From Campylobacteraceae bacterium (GTDB lineage: Bacteria > Campylobacterota > Campylobacteria > Campylobacterales > Sulfurovaceae): 13,056 nt of DNA. The stretch lies in NCBI GenBank assembly GCA_027083895.1, contig JALWMN010000155.1, forward strand, positions 1 through 13,056, written 5' to 3'. Shown one piece after another: positions 1 through 7,019 of this stretch; position 1 is the first letter of the stretch; each line of letters opens with the position of its first letter. The notes below the pieces were generated by a model that was given only the letters and a program-made list of their open reading frames with translations, ran no database searches and was not told where the DNA came from. The position numbers and the translations under genes were made by a program.

Positions 1-1147
1 AAATTGCAAACCATAGCGGGTCTATGCCAATAGTTTGAGCAATTGGCAAAAGAATTGGCACAACTATATATGATATTTCGATAAAATCAATAAAGAAACC
101 TAAAAACATTATAATTAGCATTGCTGAAATTATAAAGCCCCACTTTTGACCTGGAAGATTTGTCATAAACTGCTCTACAATCTCATCTGCCCCACTATAG
201 GTAAATACCATCGAAAAGGCTGTTGCTCCTACTAAAATTGCAAATACCATAGAAGTAGTTTTAACTGTCTCTAAAGAAGCCTCTTTAACCAAAGCAAAAT
301 TTAACTTTTTATACATTGCAGCAAGTATTAAACTCCCTAAGGCTCCTAAAGATGCAGATTCTGTTGGCGTTGCAATACCAGCAAAAATAGAGCCAAGCAC
401 TAAAATAATTAGTGTAAGTGGTGGAATAATTGCAATAAGAGCTTTTTTAACACTTGTAGAGTAAGTTACTTCTAATTCTTGTCTTAATGCTGGTGCAACA
501 TCTGGTTTAATAAAAGAGACAATTAAGATATAAATAATATAGACTCCAACTAATGCTAACCCAGGAAGCACTGCAGCTTTAAATAGATCTCCAACTGGCA
601 ATTGGAATACATCTGCTAAGATAATAAGTACAATAGATGGTGGAATAATCTGTCCCAATGTTCCAGAGGCACAAATTGTTCCACAGCTTAGAGCTTTATC
701 ATATCTATTTTTTAACATAATTGGCAACGATATAACTCCCATAGCAACTACACTAGCACCTACAACTCCTGTAGAAGCAGCCAAAAGTGCACCAATTAAA
801 ACAGTAGAGATTGCCAAACCTCCCCTCACCTTGCCAAAGAGTGTACCCATAGACTCTAATAGTCTCTCTGCTAATTCACTCTTTTGTAAAACAATACCCA
901 TAAAAATAAATAGTGGTACTGCCATTAAGATTTTATTAGTCATAATAGAGTATATTCTAAATGGCATCATAGAAAACATCGAGAGAAACTCTTCCCACCA
1001 CTCTAACATTGTTCCACCATCTGGGATAATTTCTAAATATGATGCTCCTAGCCCAAAGTAGATTGCAACTGCACCAAATGTAAATGCTACTGGAAAACCA
1101 AGTACTAACATAATTAGTGCAGCACAAAACATTACTATACCAATCAT
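1..1147 (-). CDS. dctM: TRAP transporter large permease subunit, DctM family (C-terminus beyond window)
   Basis: This is the sodium-coupled large membrane subunit of a tripartite TRAP importer in the inner membrane. I translated it by hand from the ATG at 1147-1145: it starts MIGIVMFCAALIMLVLGFPV and stays open to base 1, giving 382 codons with no stop. Several hydrophobic helices are visible, plus family-typical segments such as LLAASTGVVGASVVAMG, GTLGQIIPPSIVLIILAD, GIATPTESASLGALG and FIDFIEISYIVVPILLP. The start is supported by a strong AGGAGGA (complement of 1154-1160) six bases upstream and by an ATGA overlap with the dctQ stop. The ORF resembles the large-permease class found with 2-oxoacid or mannitol/chloroaromatic-type receptors (family knowledge). 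The missing C-terminus is probably several dozen residues. Neighbours dctQ and dctP complete the transporter. Confidence 0.93.
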   Translation of the reverse strand, partial: MIGIVMFCAALIMLVLGFPVAFTFGAVAIYFGLGASYLEIIPDGGTMLEWWEEFLSMFSMMPFRIYSIMTNKILMAVPLFIFMGIVLQKSELAERLLESMGTLFGKVRGGLAISTVLIGALLAASTGVVGASVVAMGVISLPIMLKNRYDKALSCGTICASGTLGQIIPPSIVLIILADVFQLPVGDLFKAAVLPGLALVGVYIIYILIVSFIKPDVAPALRQELEVTYSTSVKKALIAIIPPLTLIILVLGSIFAGIATPTESASLGALGSLILAAMYKKLNFALVKEASLETVKTTSMVFAILVGATAFSMVFTYSGADEIVEQFMTNLPGQKWGFIISAMLIIMFLGFFIDFIEISYIVVPILLPIAQTIGIDPLWFAI

Positions 1148-1677
1148 AATTCATCCTCCTCTTTAGGCAAAGGCTCTTCTACTCCCCTTAATACATTTAC
1201 ATTATGCAAAAAAAAGTTAAAAGCACTTAGTATCAAAAAGATAAATGCAAAAGGAATTTGTGCTTTTATAATCCATCTATATGGCAAACCACCAGGATCT
1301 TCACTAATTTCATTTGTAGTATAAGAGTCCATTACAAACTCAATAGAACCATAAATAACCAAAAGTGTTAGAGGCAATAGAAAGAGAATAGTTCCTAAAA
1401 TATTTACCCAAGCCTTCTTTTTTGCAGAGAATCTATCGTATAAAAAATCGACTCTTACGTGGGCATTGTGTCGCAAAGCATATCCTGTTCCATAAAGCAT
1501 AATCACTGCAAAAAGATGCCACTCTAACTCTTGCATTGCAATTGAGCTATTATGTAAAACATAACGCATAAAGACATCATAAGCCACATTTACAATCATC
1601 AAAACAAGTAAAAATGCAGTGATATTTCCAACAAAATCGATTATTTTATCGGTGATTTTTTCTAGTTTTAGAAGCAT
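1144..1677 (-). CDS. dctQ: TRAP transporter small permease subunit, DctQ family
   Basis: This is the small four-helix membrane subunit that joins DctM in TRAP importers. The 177-residue product has hydrophobic segments near residues 17-38, 52-70, 90-110 and 133-160. It carries DctQ hallmarks: YDVFMRYVL at 33-41, ELEWHLFAV at 50-58 and NAHVRVDFLYDRF at 71-83. The start at 1677 follows AAAGGA on the minus strand. The stop overlaps the dctM start by four bases (ATGA), which suggests translational coupling. The gap to dctP is 109 bases and holds a stem-loop and a heptamer repeat, so dctQ may be expressed less than dctP. The C-terminus is strongly acidic (EEPLPKEEDEL). Transport direction and substrate come from family knowledge and context, not from this subunit. 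Confidence 0.93.
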   Translation of the reverse strand: MLLKLEKITDKIIDFVGNITAFLLVLMIVNVAYDVFMRYVLHNSSIAMQELEWHLFAVIMLYGTGYALRHNAHVRVDFLYDRFSAKKKAWVNILGTILFLLPLTLLVIYGSIEFVMDSYTTNEISEDPGGLPYRWIIKAQIPFAFIFLILSAFNFFLHNVNVLRGVEEPLPKEEDEL

Positions 1678-1723
1678 TCTTTTCCTTTTGAAAAACTAAA
1701 GGTTAAAAATTACGATTTTACAG

Positions 1724-1751
1724 CTCTTAATTCTTAACTCTTAATTCTTAA
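1724..1751. repeat. Degenerate 7-base tandem repeat, four units
   Basis: Four consecutive heptamers read CTCTTAA, TTCTTAA, CTCTTAA, TTCTTAA on the plus strand, which is GA(A/G)TTAA on the coding strand. A partial fifth copy follows. They lie between dctP and dctQ. The same unit occurs again at 6985-7019. Function unknown. Confidence 0.85.
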
Positions 1752-1765
1752 TTCAGAATTTTATA

Positions 1766-1785
1766 AATCCGCAAAAAAGCGGATT
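1766..1785 (-). promoter_or_regulatory. Stem-loop in the dctP-dctQ spacer
   Basis: A perfect 7-bp inverted repeat, AATCCGC / GCGGATT (1766-1772 and 1779-1785), has a six-base loop. It begins one base after the dctP stop codon on the minus strand. The bases that follow (TATAAAATT) are not a clean U tract, so I read it as an mRNA-stabilising or partial-termination hairpin rather than a full terminator. Such a hairpin would favour the periplasmic receptor over the membrane subunits. Confidence 0.6.
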
Positions 1786-1786
1786 A

Positions 1787-2866
1787 TTATTTTGTAGCCT
1801 CTAACTCCTTAGAAGTATTTAAATAATAATATTGGCTCATCATCGACCAATCTCTAGCCTTTTTCATAAATGCTTTATAGTCTGTATAGATCTCTTTAAA
1901 TTTAGGATTTTTTGCTGCATACCCTTCATACACTTCATCAGCTGCTTTTTTCAGTGCTTCCATAACTGGTTTTGGGAATGTTTTTACCTTAATATCTGGA
2001 TACTCTTTTTTCATCTTCGCCCATGCCTCAGTCGAAGCTGCAAAGTTTTCAATATACATATCCATAGATACTGCTTTCATTGCAGTCTCGAGCATTACTT
2101 GATACTTTTTAGGCAATTTATCGAATGCCTTTTTATTTACTAAAAACTGCATCTCACTTGCCGGTTCGTGCCATCCTGTGTAGTAGTATTTAGCAACTTT
2201 ATGGAACCCCATTTTAATATCCATACCTGGCCCTACCCACTCTAGTGCATCAATGGTACCTCTATCTAGAGCAGTATAGAGCTCTCCAGCTGGAATATTT
2301 GTTACATTAACACCTAATTTTGCCATAACTTCACCAGCAAGTCCTGGAATTCTCATCTTAAGGCCTTTTAGATCCTCAACACTCTTAATCTCTTTTCTAA
2401 ACCAACCACCCATCTGGTTGCCTGTATTACCACCAGGATAGTTATAGACACCAAACTTATCGTAAACCTCTTTCATATACTTTTTACCATTACCATAGTA
2501 AAACCATGCATACTGCTCAGATGGTGTCATACCAAATGGTACTGTTGTAAACCATACAGTATTAATATCTTTACCTTTCCAGTAGTACGAGCCACTATGA
2601 CCCATCTGATACTGGCCACCCTTAACCATATCTAAAATTCCAAGTGGAGCTTTATGTTTCTCTTTTCCCTCTACCTTAATAATAAACTCGCCATCACTCA
2701 TCTCTTTCATTAGTGCAGCCAATTTTGCAGGTGGTGAAGCAAGCGGAGTTAGAGTAGATGGCCAAGTCTCAGCCAATTTCCATTTAATCTTTTTGGCACT
2801 TAGTGGCGAAGCTAAAAGCATTGCTGCAGCTGTTGCAATTAAACCAACTTTTAAAAATCTGTTCAT
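1787..2866 (-). CDS. dctP: TRAP transporter substrate-binding protein, 2-oxoacid/lactate-type DctP
   Basis: This is a periplasmic receptor that captures a small carboxylate and delivers it to DctQM. The 359-residue product has a clear Sec signal peptide (residues 1-24, positive MNRFLK, hydrophobic core, SPLSA/KK cleavage). The mature part matches the receptor class that includes the pyruvate-binding protein TakP: GGNTGNQMGGWFRKEI at 145-160, KMRIPG with the expected carboxylate-binding Arg172, and DALEWVGPGMD at 206-216. In that family the Gln, Glu and Trp seen here as Q151, E209 and W210 are thought to help hold the ligand and a cation (from memory). A good AAAGGAG lies upstream of the ATG. 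It is the first gene of dctPQM and sits 168 bases after porB, which favours pyruvate, another 2-oxoacid or lactate as ligand. The exact substrate is inferred. Confidence 0.92.
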   Translation of the reverse strand: MNRFLKVGLIATAAAMLLASPLSAKKIKWKLAETWPSTLTPLASPPAKLAALMKEMSDGEFIIKVEGKEKHKAPLGILDMVKGGQYQMGHSGSYYWKGKDINTVWFTTVPFGMTPSEQYAWFYYGNGKKYMKEVYDKFGVYNYPGGNTGNQMGGWFRKEIKSVEDLKGLKMRIPGLAGEVMAKLGVNVTNIPAGELYTALDRGTIDALEWVGPGMDIKMGFHKVAKYYYTGWHEPASEMQFLVNKKAFDKLPKKYQVMLETAMKAVSMDMYIENFAASTEAWAKMKKEYPDIKVKTFPKPVMEALKKAADEVYEGYAAKNPKFKEIYTDYKAFMKKARDWSMMSQYYYLNTSKELEATK

Positions 2867-2895
2867 AGAGACTCCTTTAAATTTTTATAGTAACT

Positions 2896-2936
2896 ATTTT
2901 AACTAAAAATTTCTTAAGATTATTGACATAGATCAT
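2896..2936 (-). promoter_or_regulatory. Putative dctP promoter with FNR/CRP-like operator
   Basis: TTGAC-ATAG-ATCAT (2923-2936) matches the FNR/CRP-type pattern TTGAT-N4-ATCAA at 8 of 10 half-site positions. On the minus strand a TAAAAT -10-like hexamer occupies 2901-2896. A start about seven bases beyond it would put the box centre near -41, the classic class II activator position. No -35 box is obvious, as expected for an activated or Campylobacterota promoter. The site is predicted by eye only. Confidence 0.4.
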
Positions 2937-2990
2937 TTCTAGAATCTTCTACTTAAAAAATGTAGTGTAGTGAAATAAAAGAAATATTGG

Positions 2991-3007
2991 TTAATTAGAG
3001 TAATTAA
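2991..3007. promoter_or_regulatory. AT-only perfect inverted repeat downstream of porB
   Basis: TTAATTA-GAG-TAATTAA is a perfect 7-bp inverted repeat with a three-base spacer, 27 bases past the porB stop codon. It could be a repressor or activator operator for dctP or a weak transcript end. An AT-only stem of this size can also arise by chance in such AT-rich DNA. Confidence 0.3.
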
Positions 3008-3034
3008 TTTGTAGTATAGAGATAAGGGGTGAGA

Positions 3035-3988
3035 TTATACTCTCGCCTCCTCTCTTCTTTGAAGATACTCCCACTTCTCATCAACCTCTTTTTGGATCTG
3101 CTCAATAATATGACGATTTTCTGGTTTAAATAGGTGTTTATATCTTCCTTGAGCAGCTAAATACTCCTCTACAGGAATAATATTCTTTGGTCTATAAAGA
3201 ATGTTTAGCTCAGTTCCATTAATAATTTCGTAAATTGGGAACATTAAGCTATCTGTTGCAAGGTCTGTTATATGGATTGTATCTTTTGGGTCAAACTTCC
3301 ACTCTGTTGTACACGCTGAAACTGTGTTAATAAAGCAAGGTCCTTCAGTCTCTAAAGCTTTTTGGAAACCTTTTGCCATAGATTTCCATTTATTTGGCGA
3401 AAGTTGTGCAACATACGGTGCACCATGAGCTGCCATAATTGCAACTAAATCTTTCTTCTTCTGCTTTTTACCATAACTTACACGACCAGCTTGAGCAGTA
3501 GAAGTATGTGCACCAGTAGGTGTTGCAGAACTTCTCTGCCCTCCAGTATTTGCATAGTTTTCATTATCTAAACATATATAGGTAAAATCGTGACCTCTTT
3601 CAACTGCACCGCTTAACCACTGAAAACCAATATCGTAAGTAGAACCATCCCCACCAAATGCAACAAACTTCACTGGAGCATCTGGATCTTTTAGAGTTCC
3701 TTTTCTCTTTCTTGCTTTATACATAGCCTCAGCTCCTGCAACTGCAGTTGCCGCGTTCTCAAAGCCAATATGAATCCAGCTAGTATCCCAAGATGTATAT
3801 GGATAGACTGCAGTAGAAACCTCTAAACACCCAGTATTTGTTGCAATAACTAAATTATCATCAGTTGCATTCATTAACTCTCTTACAATCATAGAGTGTG
3901 CACATCCAGGACAAAGTAGATGTGCACCCTCAAATCTCTCATTAACAGTTGAGAACTCTTTTAAGTTTTTAATATTTGTAATTGCCAT
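3035..3988 (-). CDS. porB: Pyruvate:ferredoxin/flavodoxin oxidoreductase, beta subunit (TPP-binding)
   Basis: This is the thiamine-diphosphate subunit of the enzyme that interconverts pyruvate plus CoA with acetyl-CoA, CO2 and reduced low-potential carrier in the cytoplasm. The 317-residue product shows CPGC at 26-29, NTGC with Cys54, and SACTTEW with Cys226, the four cysteines expected to hold the proximal 4Fe-4S cluster. The TPP/Mg motif is GGDGS at 112-116 followed by DNENYANTGGQ at 141-151. Its start overlaps the porA stop by one base (TAATG), which implies coupled translation. The length fits bacterial PorB. A 2-oxoglutarate enzyme is a less likely alternative, because the four-gene order and the alpha-subunit type match the H. 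pylori pyruvate enzyme. Confidence 0.95.
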   Translation of the reverse strand: MAITNIKNLKEFSTVNERFEGAHLLCPGCAHSMIVRELMNATDDNLVIATNTGCLEVSTAVYPYTSWDTSWIHIGFENAATAVAGAEAMYKARKRKGTLKDPDAPVKFVAFGGDGSTYDIGFQWLSGAVERGHDFTYICLDNENYANTGGQRSSATPTGAHTSTAQAGRVSYGKKQKKKDLVAIMAAHGAPYVAQLSPNKWKSMAKGFQKALETEGPCFINTVSACTTEWKFDPKDTIHITDLATDSLMFPIYEIINGTELNILYRPKNIIPVEEYLAAQGRYKHLFKPENRHIIEQIQKEVDEKWEYLQRREEARV

Positions 3989-5223
3989 TATTTACCCCTT
4001 TTTGTTTCAAAAAAGCCAAGTTTTGGACCACGTACACCGCTAAATTGCTGAATTGGTGTAGTAATATATCCAGCATCAGCATGGGCTTTTTGCTCTTTAA
4101 AGATTCTTTTTGCCTCTTCTACTGAGAAATCTCTACCACCTAAACCATAGATAAAATTTGTTACTAACGGTCTATTTGGAGTTGTATAGAGTGCTGCACT
4201 AACTTCATTAAATAATGCGCCCATAGCACCCATTGGAGCAGATCTATCAAGTACTGCAATTGCTTTAGTATTTTCAAGTGCATCTCTTATATCATCAAAT
4301 GGGAATGGTCTAAAGACCCTTGGAGCCACAACTCCAGCTTTAACTCCCTCTTCTCTAAGCTGCTGCGCTGCAACTCTAGCAGTCTCTACAGTTGTTCCTA
4401 AAGCTACAATTGCAACCTCTGCATCATCCATCATATAGCTCTCTACTCTTTTATACTCTCTACCAGTTAGCTTTTTAAACTCTGCAAATACCTCTTCGAT
4501 AACTTCTCGCGACTCAATTAAAGCTTTATGCTGCTTTGCTTTATGCTCAAAGTGCCAATCTTCCTCTGTTTGAGCACCATAAGTTACAGGTTTTGAGAAG
4601 TCCAACATCTCCTCATGTGGCTTATAATCACCAACAAATTTGTATGCTTCATCATCACTTAATGTATGGACATTTTGAGCTGTATGTGAAGTTAAGAAGC
4701 CATCTTGATGCACCATAACTGGGAGGCGAACTCTTAAGTCTTCACCAATTTTAAATGCACAGAGTGTTAAATCATATGCCTCTTGTGCATTAAATGCATC
4801 TAACTGAATCCATCCACTATCTCTACCTAAATACATATCTGAGTGATCTCCACGAACATTGAGTGGAGATGCTAACGCTCTGTTTACAACAGTCATAACA
4901 ATTGGTAGTCTCATACCACTTGCTTGGTAAAGTACCTCTACCATCAACGCAAAACCTTGCGAACTTGTTGCAGTTGCTACCCTACCACCAGCTGCAGCTG
5001 CACCAACACAACCACTCATTGCCGCATGTTCACTCTCTACCATTACAAATTCGCCATCAACATAGCCATTAGCCACATATGCTCCATAATTTTCAACAAT
5101 AGGAGTTGAAGGAGTAATTGGATATGCTGCAACGACATCTACTTGAGCTTGTCTTAATGCTTGTGATGCAGCATAGTTACCATCCCAAACTTCTACTTCT
5201 TTTAATTCCATTTTTTCTGCCAT
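3988..5223 (-). CDS. porA: Pyruvate:ferredoxin/flavodoxin oxidoreductase, alpha subunit
   Basis: This is the catalytic partner of PorB and supplies residues that activate thiamine diphosphate and bind pyruvate. The 411-residue product has the signature YPITPSTPI at 34-42 (Thr37 is the expected substrate/cofactor contact). It also has VESEHAAMSGCVGAAAAGGR around 62-81, where Glu65 probably corresponds to the Glu that contacts the cofactor pyrimidine, and TSSQGFALM shortly after. A C-terminal transketolase-C-like domain follows, containing VAIVALGTTVETAR and a DRSAPMGAMG loop. The ATG at 5223 is preceded by AAGGA. The gap to porD is 9 bases, and the stop overlaps porB by one base. The size matches the separate alpha subunit of four-subunit enzymes rather than single-chain PFOR. 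Confidence 0.95.
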   Translation of the reverse strand: MAEKMELKEVEVWDGNYAASQALRQAQVDVVAAYPITPSTPIVENYGAYVANGYVDGEFVMVESEHAAMSGCVGAAAAGGRVATATSSQGFALMVEVLYQASGMRLPIVMTVVNRALASPLNVRGDHSDMYLGRDSGWIQLDAFNAQEAYDLTLCAFKIGEDLRVRLPVMVHQDGFLTSHTAQNVHTLSDDEAYKFVGDYKPHEEMLDFSKPVTYGAQTEEDWHFEHKAKQHKALIESREVIEEVFAEFKKLTGREYKRVESYMMDDAEVAIVALGTTVETARVAAQQLREEGVKAGVVAPRVFRPFPFDDIRDALENTKAIAVLDRSAPMGAMGALFNEVSAALYTTPNRPLVTNFIYGLGGRDFSVEEAKRIFKEQKAHADAGYITTPIQQFSGVRGPKLGFFETKRGK

Positions 5224-5232
5224 GTACTATCC

Positions 5233-5688
5233 TTATTTATTCTCTTTCTTTTTCTTTTCAGGCCATTTAGCTAAAGCCTCATCAATCTCTTCAGCTTCTG
5301 CAAACATTAAAAGCGATTTTGGATTTGTAGGACAAACCTCAACACATACACCACACCCTTTACAGTGATCATAATCGATTCCTAGCATCTGCTTATCTCT
5401 TGAGATAATAGATGTATCTGGACACCAAACCCAACAGTTTTGGCAATCGATACAGATATCTCTATTATATACTGGCTTTATTACACGCCAAGATGCTACA
5501 GTTGCTGTATATGAGTTAAAATCAGAATAGTCTCTCTCTTCAGGTCTTATATGAGATACATTCTCTTTAAGTTCGCTATTAAAAGATGGTAACACTACAC
5601 CCTGTTGTACCTCATCCCAACCAACAAACTCTTCTGCACCTAGCTCTCTAACTCCTCTTTTCTCTGTTGCTAAAACACCTCTGCTCAT
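5233..5688 (-). CDS. porD: Pyruvate:ferredoxin/flavodoxin oxidoreductase, delta subunit (2x 4Fe-4S ferredoxin)
   Basis: This is the electron-transfer subunit that passes electrons from the PorAB site to ferredoxin or flavodoxin. Its C-terminal half holds two complete 4Fe-4S motifs. Cys79, 82, 85 and 89 lie in CIDCQNCWVWCP, and Cys109, 112, 115 and 119 lie in CKGCGVCVEVCP. About 70 N-terminal residues precede the clusters, and the C-terminus is lysine-rich (WPEKKKKENK). At 151 residues it is longer than the roughly 100-residue archaeal delta subunits. The N-terminal extension is, as far as I recall, typical of the Campylobacterota form. The start at 5688 follows AAAGGA. It lies 10 bases after porC and 9 before porA, so all four genes form one operon. 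Confidence 0.95.
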   Translation of the reverse strand: MSRGVLATEKRGVRELGAEEFVGWDEVQQGVVLPSFNSELKENVSHIRPEERDYSDFNSYTATVASWRVIKPVYNRDICIDCQNCWVWCPDTSIISRDKQMLGIDYDHCKGCGVCVEVCPTNPKSLLMFAEAEEIDEALAKWPEKKKKENK

Positions 5689-5698
5689 TCACTATCCT

Positions 5699-6262
5699 TT
5701 ATTTTACTTCATTATATGCTCTAGTCATCGCTTCCATATTCGCATCTATAATCTTTTGCGGGAATTTCGCTAGAACACTCTTCATAGAATCTAAAAAGAA
5801 ATCTAACTCAAACATTCCTGAAACCTTCATTAAAGCACCAAGCATTGGAGTATTTGGAATTGATCTACCAATAGTATCTAAAGAGATACCAATTGCATCC
5901 ACAACAAAAACTCTATCTTTTTTATCTTGAAGTTCTGGAATTTGAGAGATTAACTCATCTTTACTTAAATGTGTAGTAATAATATACTTTGTTGTTGGTT
6001 TATCATTTTCAGTAATATTATCAGTAAATGCAAGTGCTGGATCAATTACAAGTACATAGTCTGGCAACATATGCTTTTCGTGATTAATAATTTGCTTATC
6101 ATCAATTCTATTATATGCACGCATAGCTGCACCTCTTTTAGCCGAACCATAGAGTGCAAATGCCTGCACCTCTTTACCCGTTCTTGCAACTACATCGCCA
6201 AGCCCTTTAGCACCAGTAACAGCACCTTGACCTGCACGAGAATGCCATCGAATCTCTATCAT
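5699..6262 (-). CDS. porC: Pyruvate:ferredoxin/flavodoxin oxidoreductase, gamma subunit
   Basis: This is the gamma subunit, related to the CoA-contacting domain of single-chain PFOR. I place the start at the ATG 6262-6260 (187 residues, MIEIRWHSRAGQGAVTG). AGGAG at 6272-6268 on the minus strand lies five bases upstream of it. The longer reading from a GTG at 6277 would put that ribosome binding site inside the gene. Family motifs seen are RWHSRAGQGAVTGAK near the start, YGSAKRGAAMRAYNRI in the middle and NTPMLGALMKVSG in the C-terminal third. It is the first gene of porCDAB. The 66 bases between gph and porC hold a nested palindrome and a TACAAT box, so the operon may have its own promoter. 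Some authors call this gene porG. Confidence 0.93.
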   Translation of the reverse strand: MIEIRWHSRAGQGAVTGAKGLGDVVARTGKEVQAFALYGSAKRGAAMRAYNRIDDKQIINHEKHMLPDYVLVIDPALAFTDNITENDKPTTKYIITTHLSKDELISQIPELQDKKDRVFVVDAIGISLDTIGRSIPNTPMLGALMKVSGMFELDFFLDSMKSVLAKFPQKIIDANMEAMTRAYNEVK

Positions 6263-6280
6263 TTCAACTCCTATCACTTT

Positions 6281-6316
6281 TTTAAGTTAGATTTATTGTA
6301 ATACAATGAACTTAAA
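6281..6316 (-). promoter_or_regulatory. Nested palindrome with -10-like box upstream of porC
   Basis: Outer arms TTTAAGTT (6281-6288) and AACTTAAA (6309-6316) enclose the perfect 13-base palindrome ATTGTA-A-TACAAT (6295-6307). On the minus strand the inner palindrome contains TACAAT (complement of 6295-6300), a good -10 candidate about 33 bases before the porC start. Overlap of an operator-like palindrome with the -10 box would suit repression. The outer arms could also fold in the leader RNA. Prediction by eye. Confidence 0.4.
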
Positions 6317-6328
6317 TAAGCCTTTTTG

Positions 6329-6979
6329 TTACAATTTATTATCTAAAATATAACTAACTGCTTCAAAAATACATTCTTTAACTACTATACTACACACTTT
6401 TAACTCTTCAATCGGTGTATAGATAAAAGGAACTGCAACTGCCCCTATACCCGCCCTTTTAGCTGCTAACATATCCATGCAAGTATCCCCAATCATCACA
6501 ATATCGTCACTTTTTGAAACACCCATTCTATTCAAAGCCTTATCTATTGGTTCTGGATGCGGTTTATGTCTTTTAACATCCTCACTCCCTATTAAAACCT
6601 TAAAGTAATCCATTAATCCAAAATGTTCTAATAGTTCAATAGAGTATTTGCCTGTTTTAGTTGTAACAACTCCAAGTTTTGCACCACTGTTATATGCTAA
6701 CTCAACCGCCTCTTTAGCTTTTGGTAATAGTTTTGTCTTTTTTGTATGAATTTTTCTATAATTCTCTTTATAAGCATCGACATACTTTTGTGCCTCTTCC
6801 TCTGGCACCCCTAAATTGACAAACATATCAAAAAGCGGATGCCCAATTTGTGGTAGAATTACCTCTTTACTTGGTGCACTCTTCCCAAACTTTTTAAAAG
6901 CTACACGAAAACTCTCTAAAATCGCTTCAGTTGAATCTATTAATGTACCATCTAAATCAAATAAAATCACCTTTTGCAT
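6329..6979 (-). CDS. gph: HAD-superfamily phosphatase, phosphoglycolate phosphatase-like
   Basis: This is a soluble hydrolase of the haloacid dehalogenase superfamily, probably acting on phosphoglycolate or another small phosphate ester. All four HAD motifs are present in the 216-residue product: DLDGT at 8-12 (nucleophile Asp8, acid/base Asp10), the motif II Thr106 in VVTTK, Lys139 in KPHPEP, and GDTCMD at 164-169 with Asp165 and Asp169. A helical cap domain occupies roughly residues 16-85, as in the Gph/PpaX/PGMB group. The ATG at 6979 has AAGGA five bases upstream, supplied by the last unit of a heptamer repeat. It is 40 bases downstream of the binding-protein gene and 66 upstream of porC. 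Superfamily membership is sure. Substrate is not: pyrophosphatase or another phosphomonoesterase activity is possible. Confidence 0.85.
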   Translation of the reverse strand: MQKVILFDLDGTLIDSTEAILESFRVAFKKFGKSAPSKEVILPQIGHPLFDMFVNLGVPEEEAQKYVDAYKENYRKIHTKKTKLLPKAKEAVELAYNSGAKLGVVTTKTGKYSIELLEHFGLMDYFKVLIGSEDVKRHKPHPEPIDKALNRMGVSKSDDIVMIGDTCMDMLAAKRAGIGAVAVPFIYTPIEELKVCSIVVKECIFEAVSYILDNKL

Positions 6980-6984
6980 ACAAA

Positions 6985-7019
6985 TCCTTAACTCTTAACT
7001 CATAATTCTTAACTTTTAA
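6985..7019. repeat. Degenerate 7-base tandem repeat, five units
   Basis: Five consecutive heptamers read TCCTTAA, CTCTTAA, CTCATAA, TTCTTAA, CTTTTAA on the plus strand. On the coding strand they are GA(A/G)TTAA-like and fill nearly the whole space between the binding-protein stop and the gph start. The unit nearest gph, TTAAGGA in the minus-strand reading, provides the gph ribosome binding site. Same unit as at 1724-1751. Confidence 0.85.

Noticed and set aside
957..1154. A 65-codon open frame on the minus strand
   Set aside because: It overlaps dctM in another frame. The dctM frame has the ribosome binding site, the ATGA overlap and family motifs.
1724..1751. CRISPR-like array
   Set aside because: The units are seven bases, directly abutting, with no spacers and no cas genes nearby.
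1832..2143. A 103-codon plus-strand open frame rich in Cys, Phe and His
   Set aside because: It is entirely antisense to dctP, its composition is that of a reverse-strand shadow, and it has no ribosome binding site or recognisable domain.
3035..6262. 2-oxoglutarate or branched-chain 2-oxoacid oxidoreductase
   Set aside because: The gamma-delta-alpha-beta order, separate two-cluster delta subunit and YPITPSTPI alpha subunit fit the pyruvate enzyme better. It cannot be fully excluded by eye.
6263..6277. Extension of porC to a GTG start
   Set aside because: The extension would contain the AGGAG ribosome binding site of the ATG at 6262, and the conserved gamma-subunit start MIEIRWHSRAGQG fits the ATG.
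5969..6301. A 110-codon plus-strand open frame
   Set aside because: It is antisense to porC and has a Cys/Ser/Ile-rich shadow composition with no motif.
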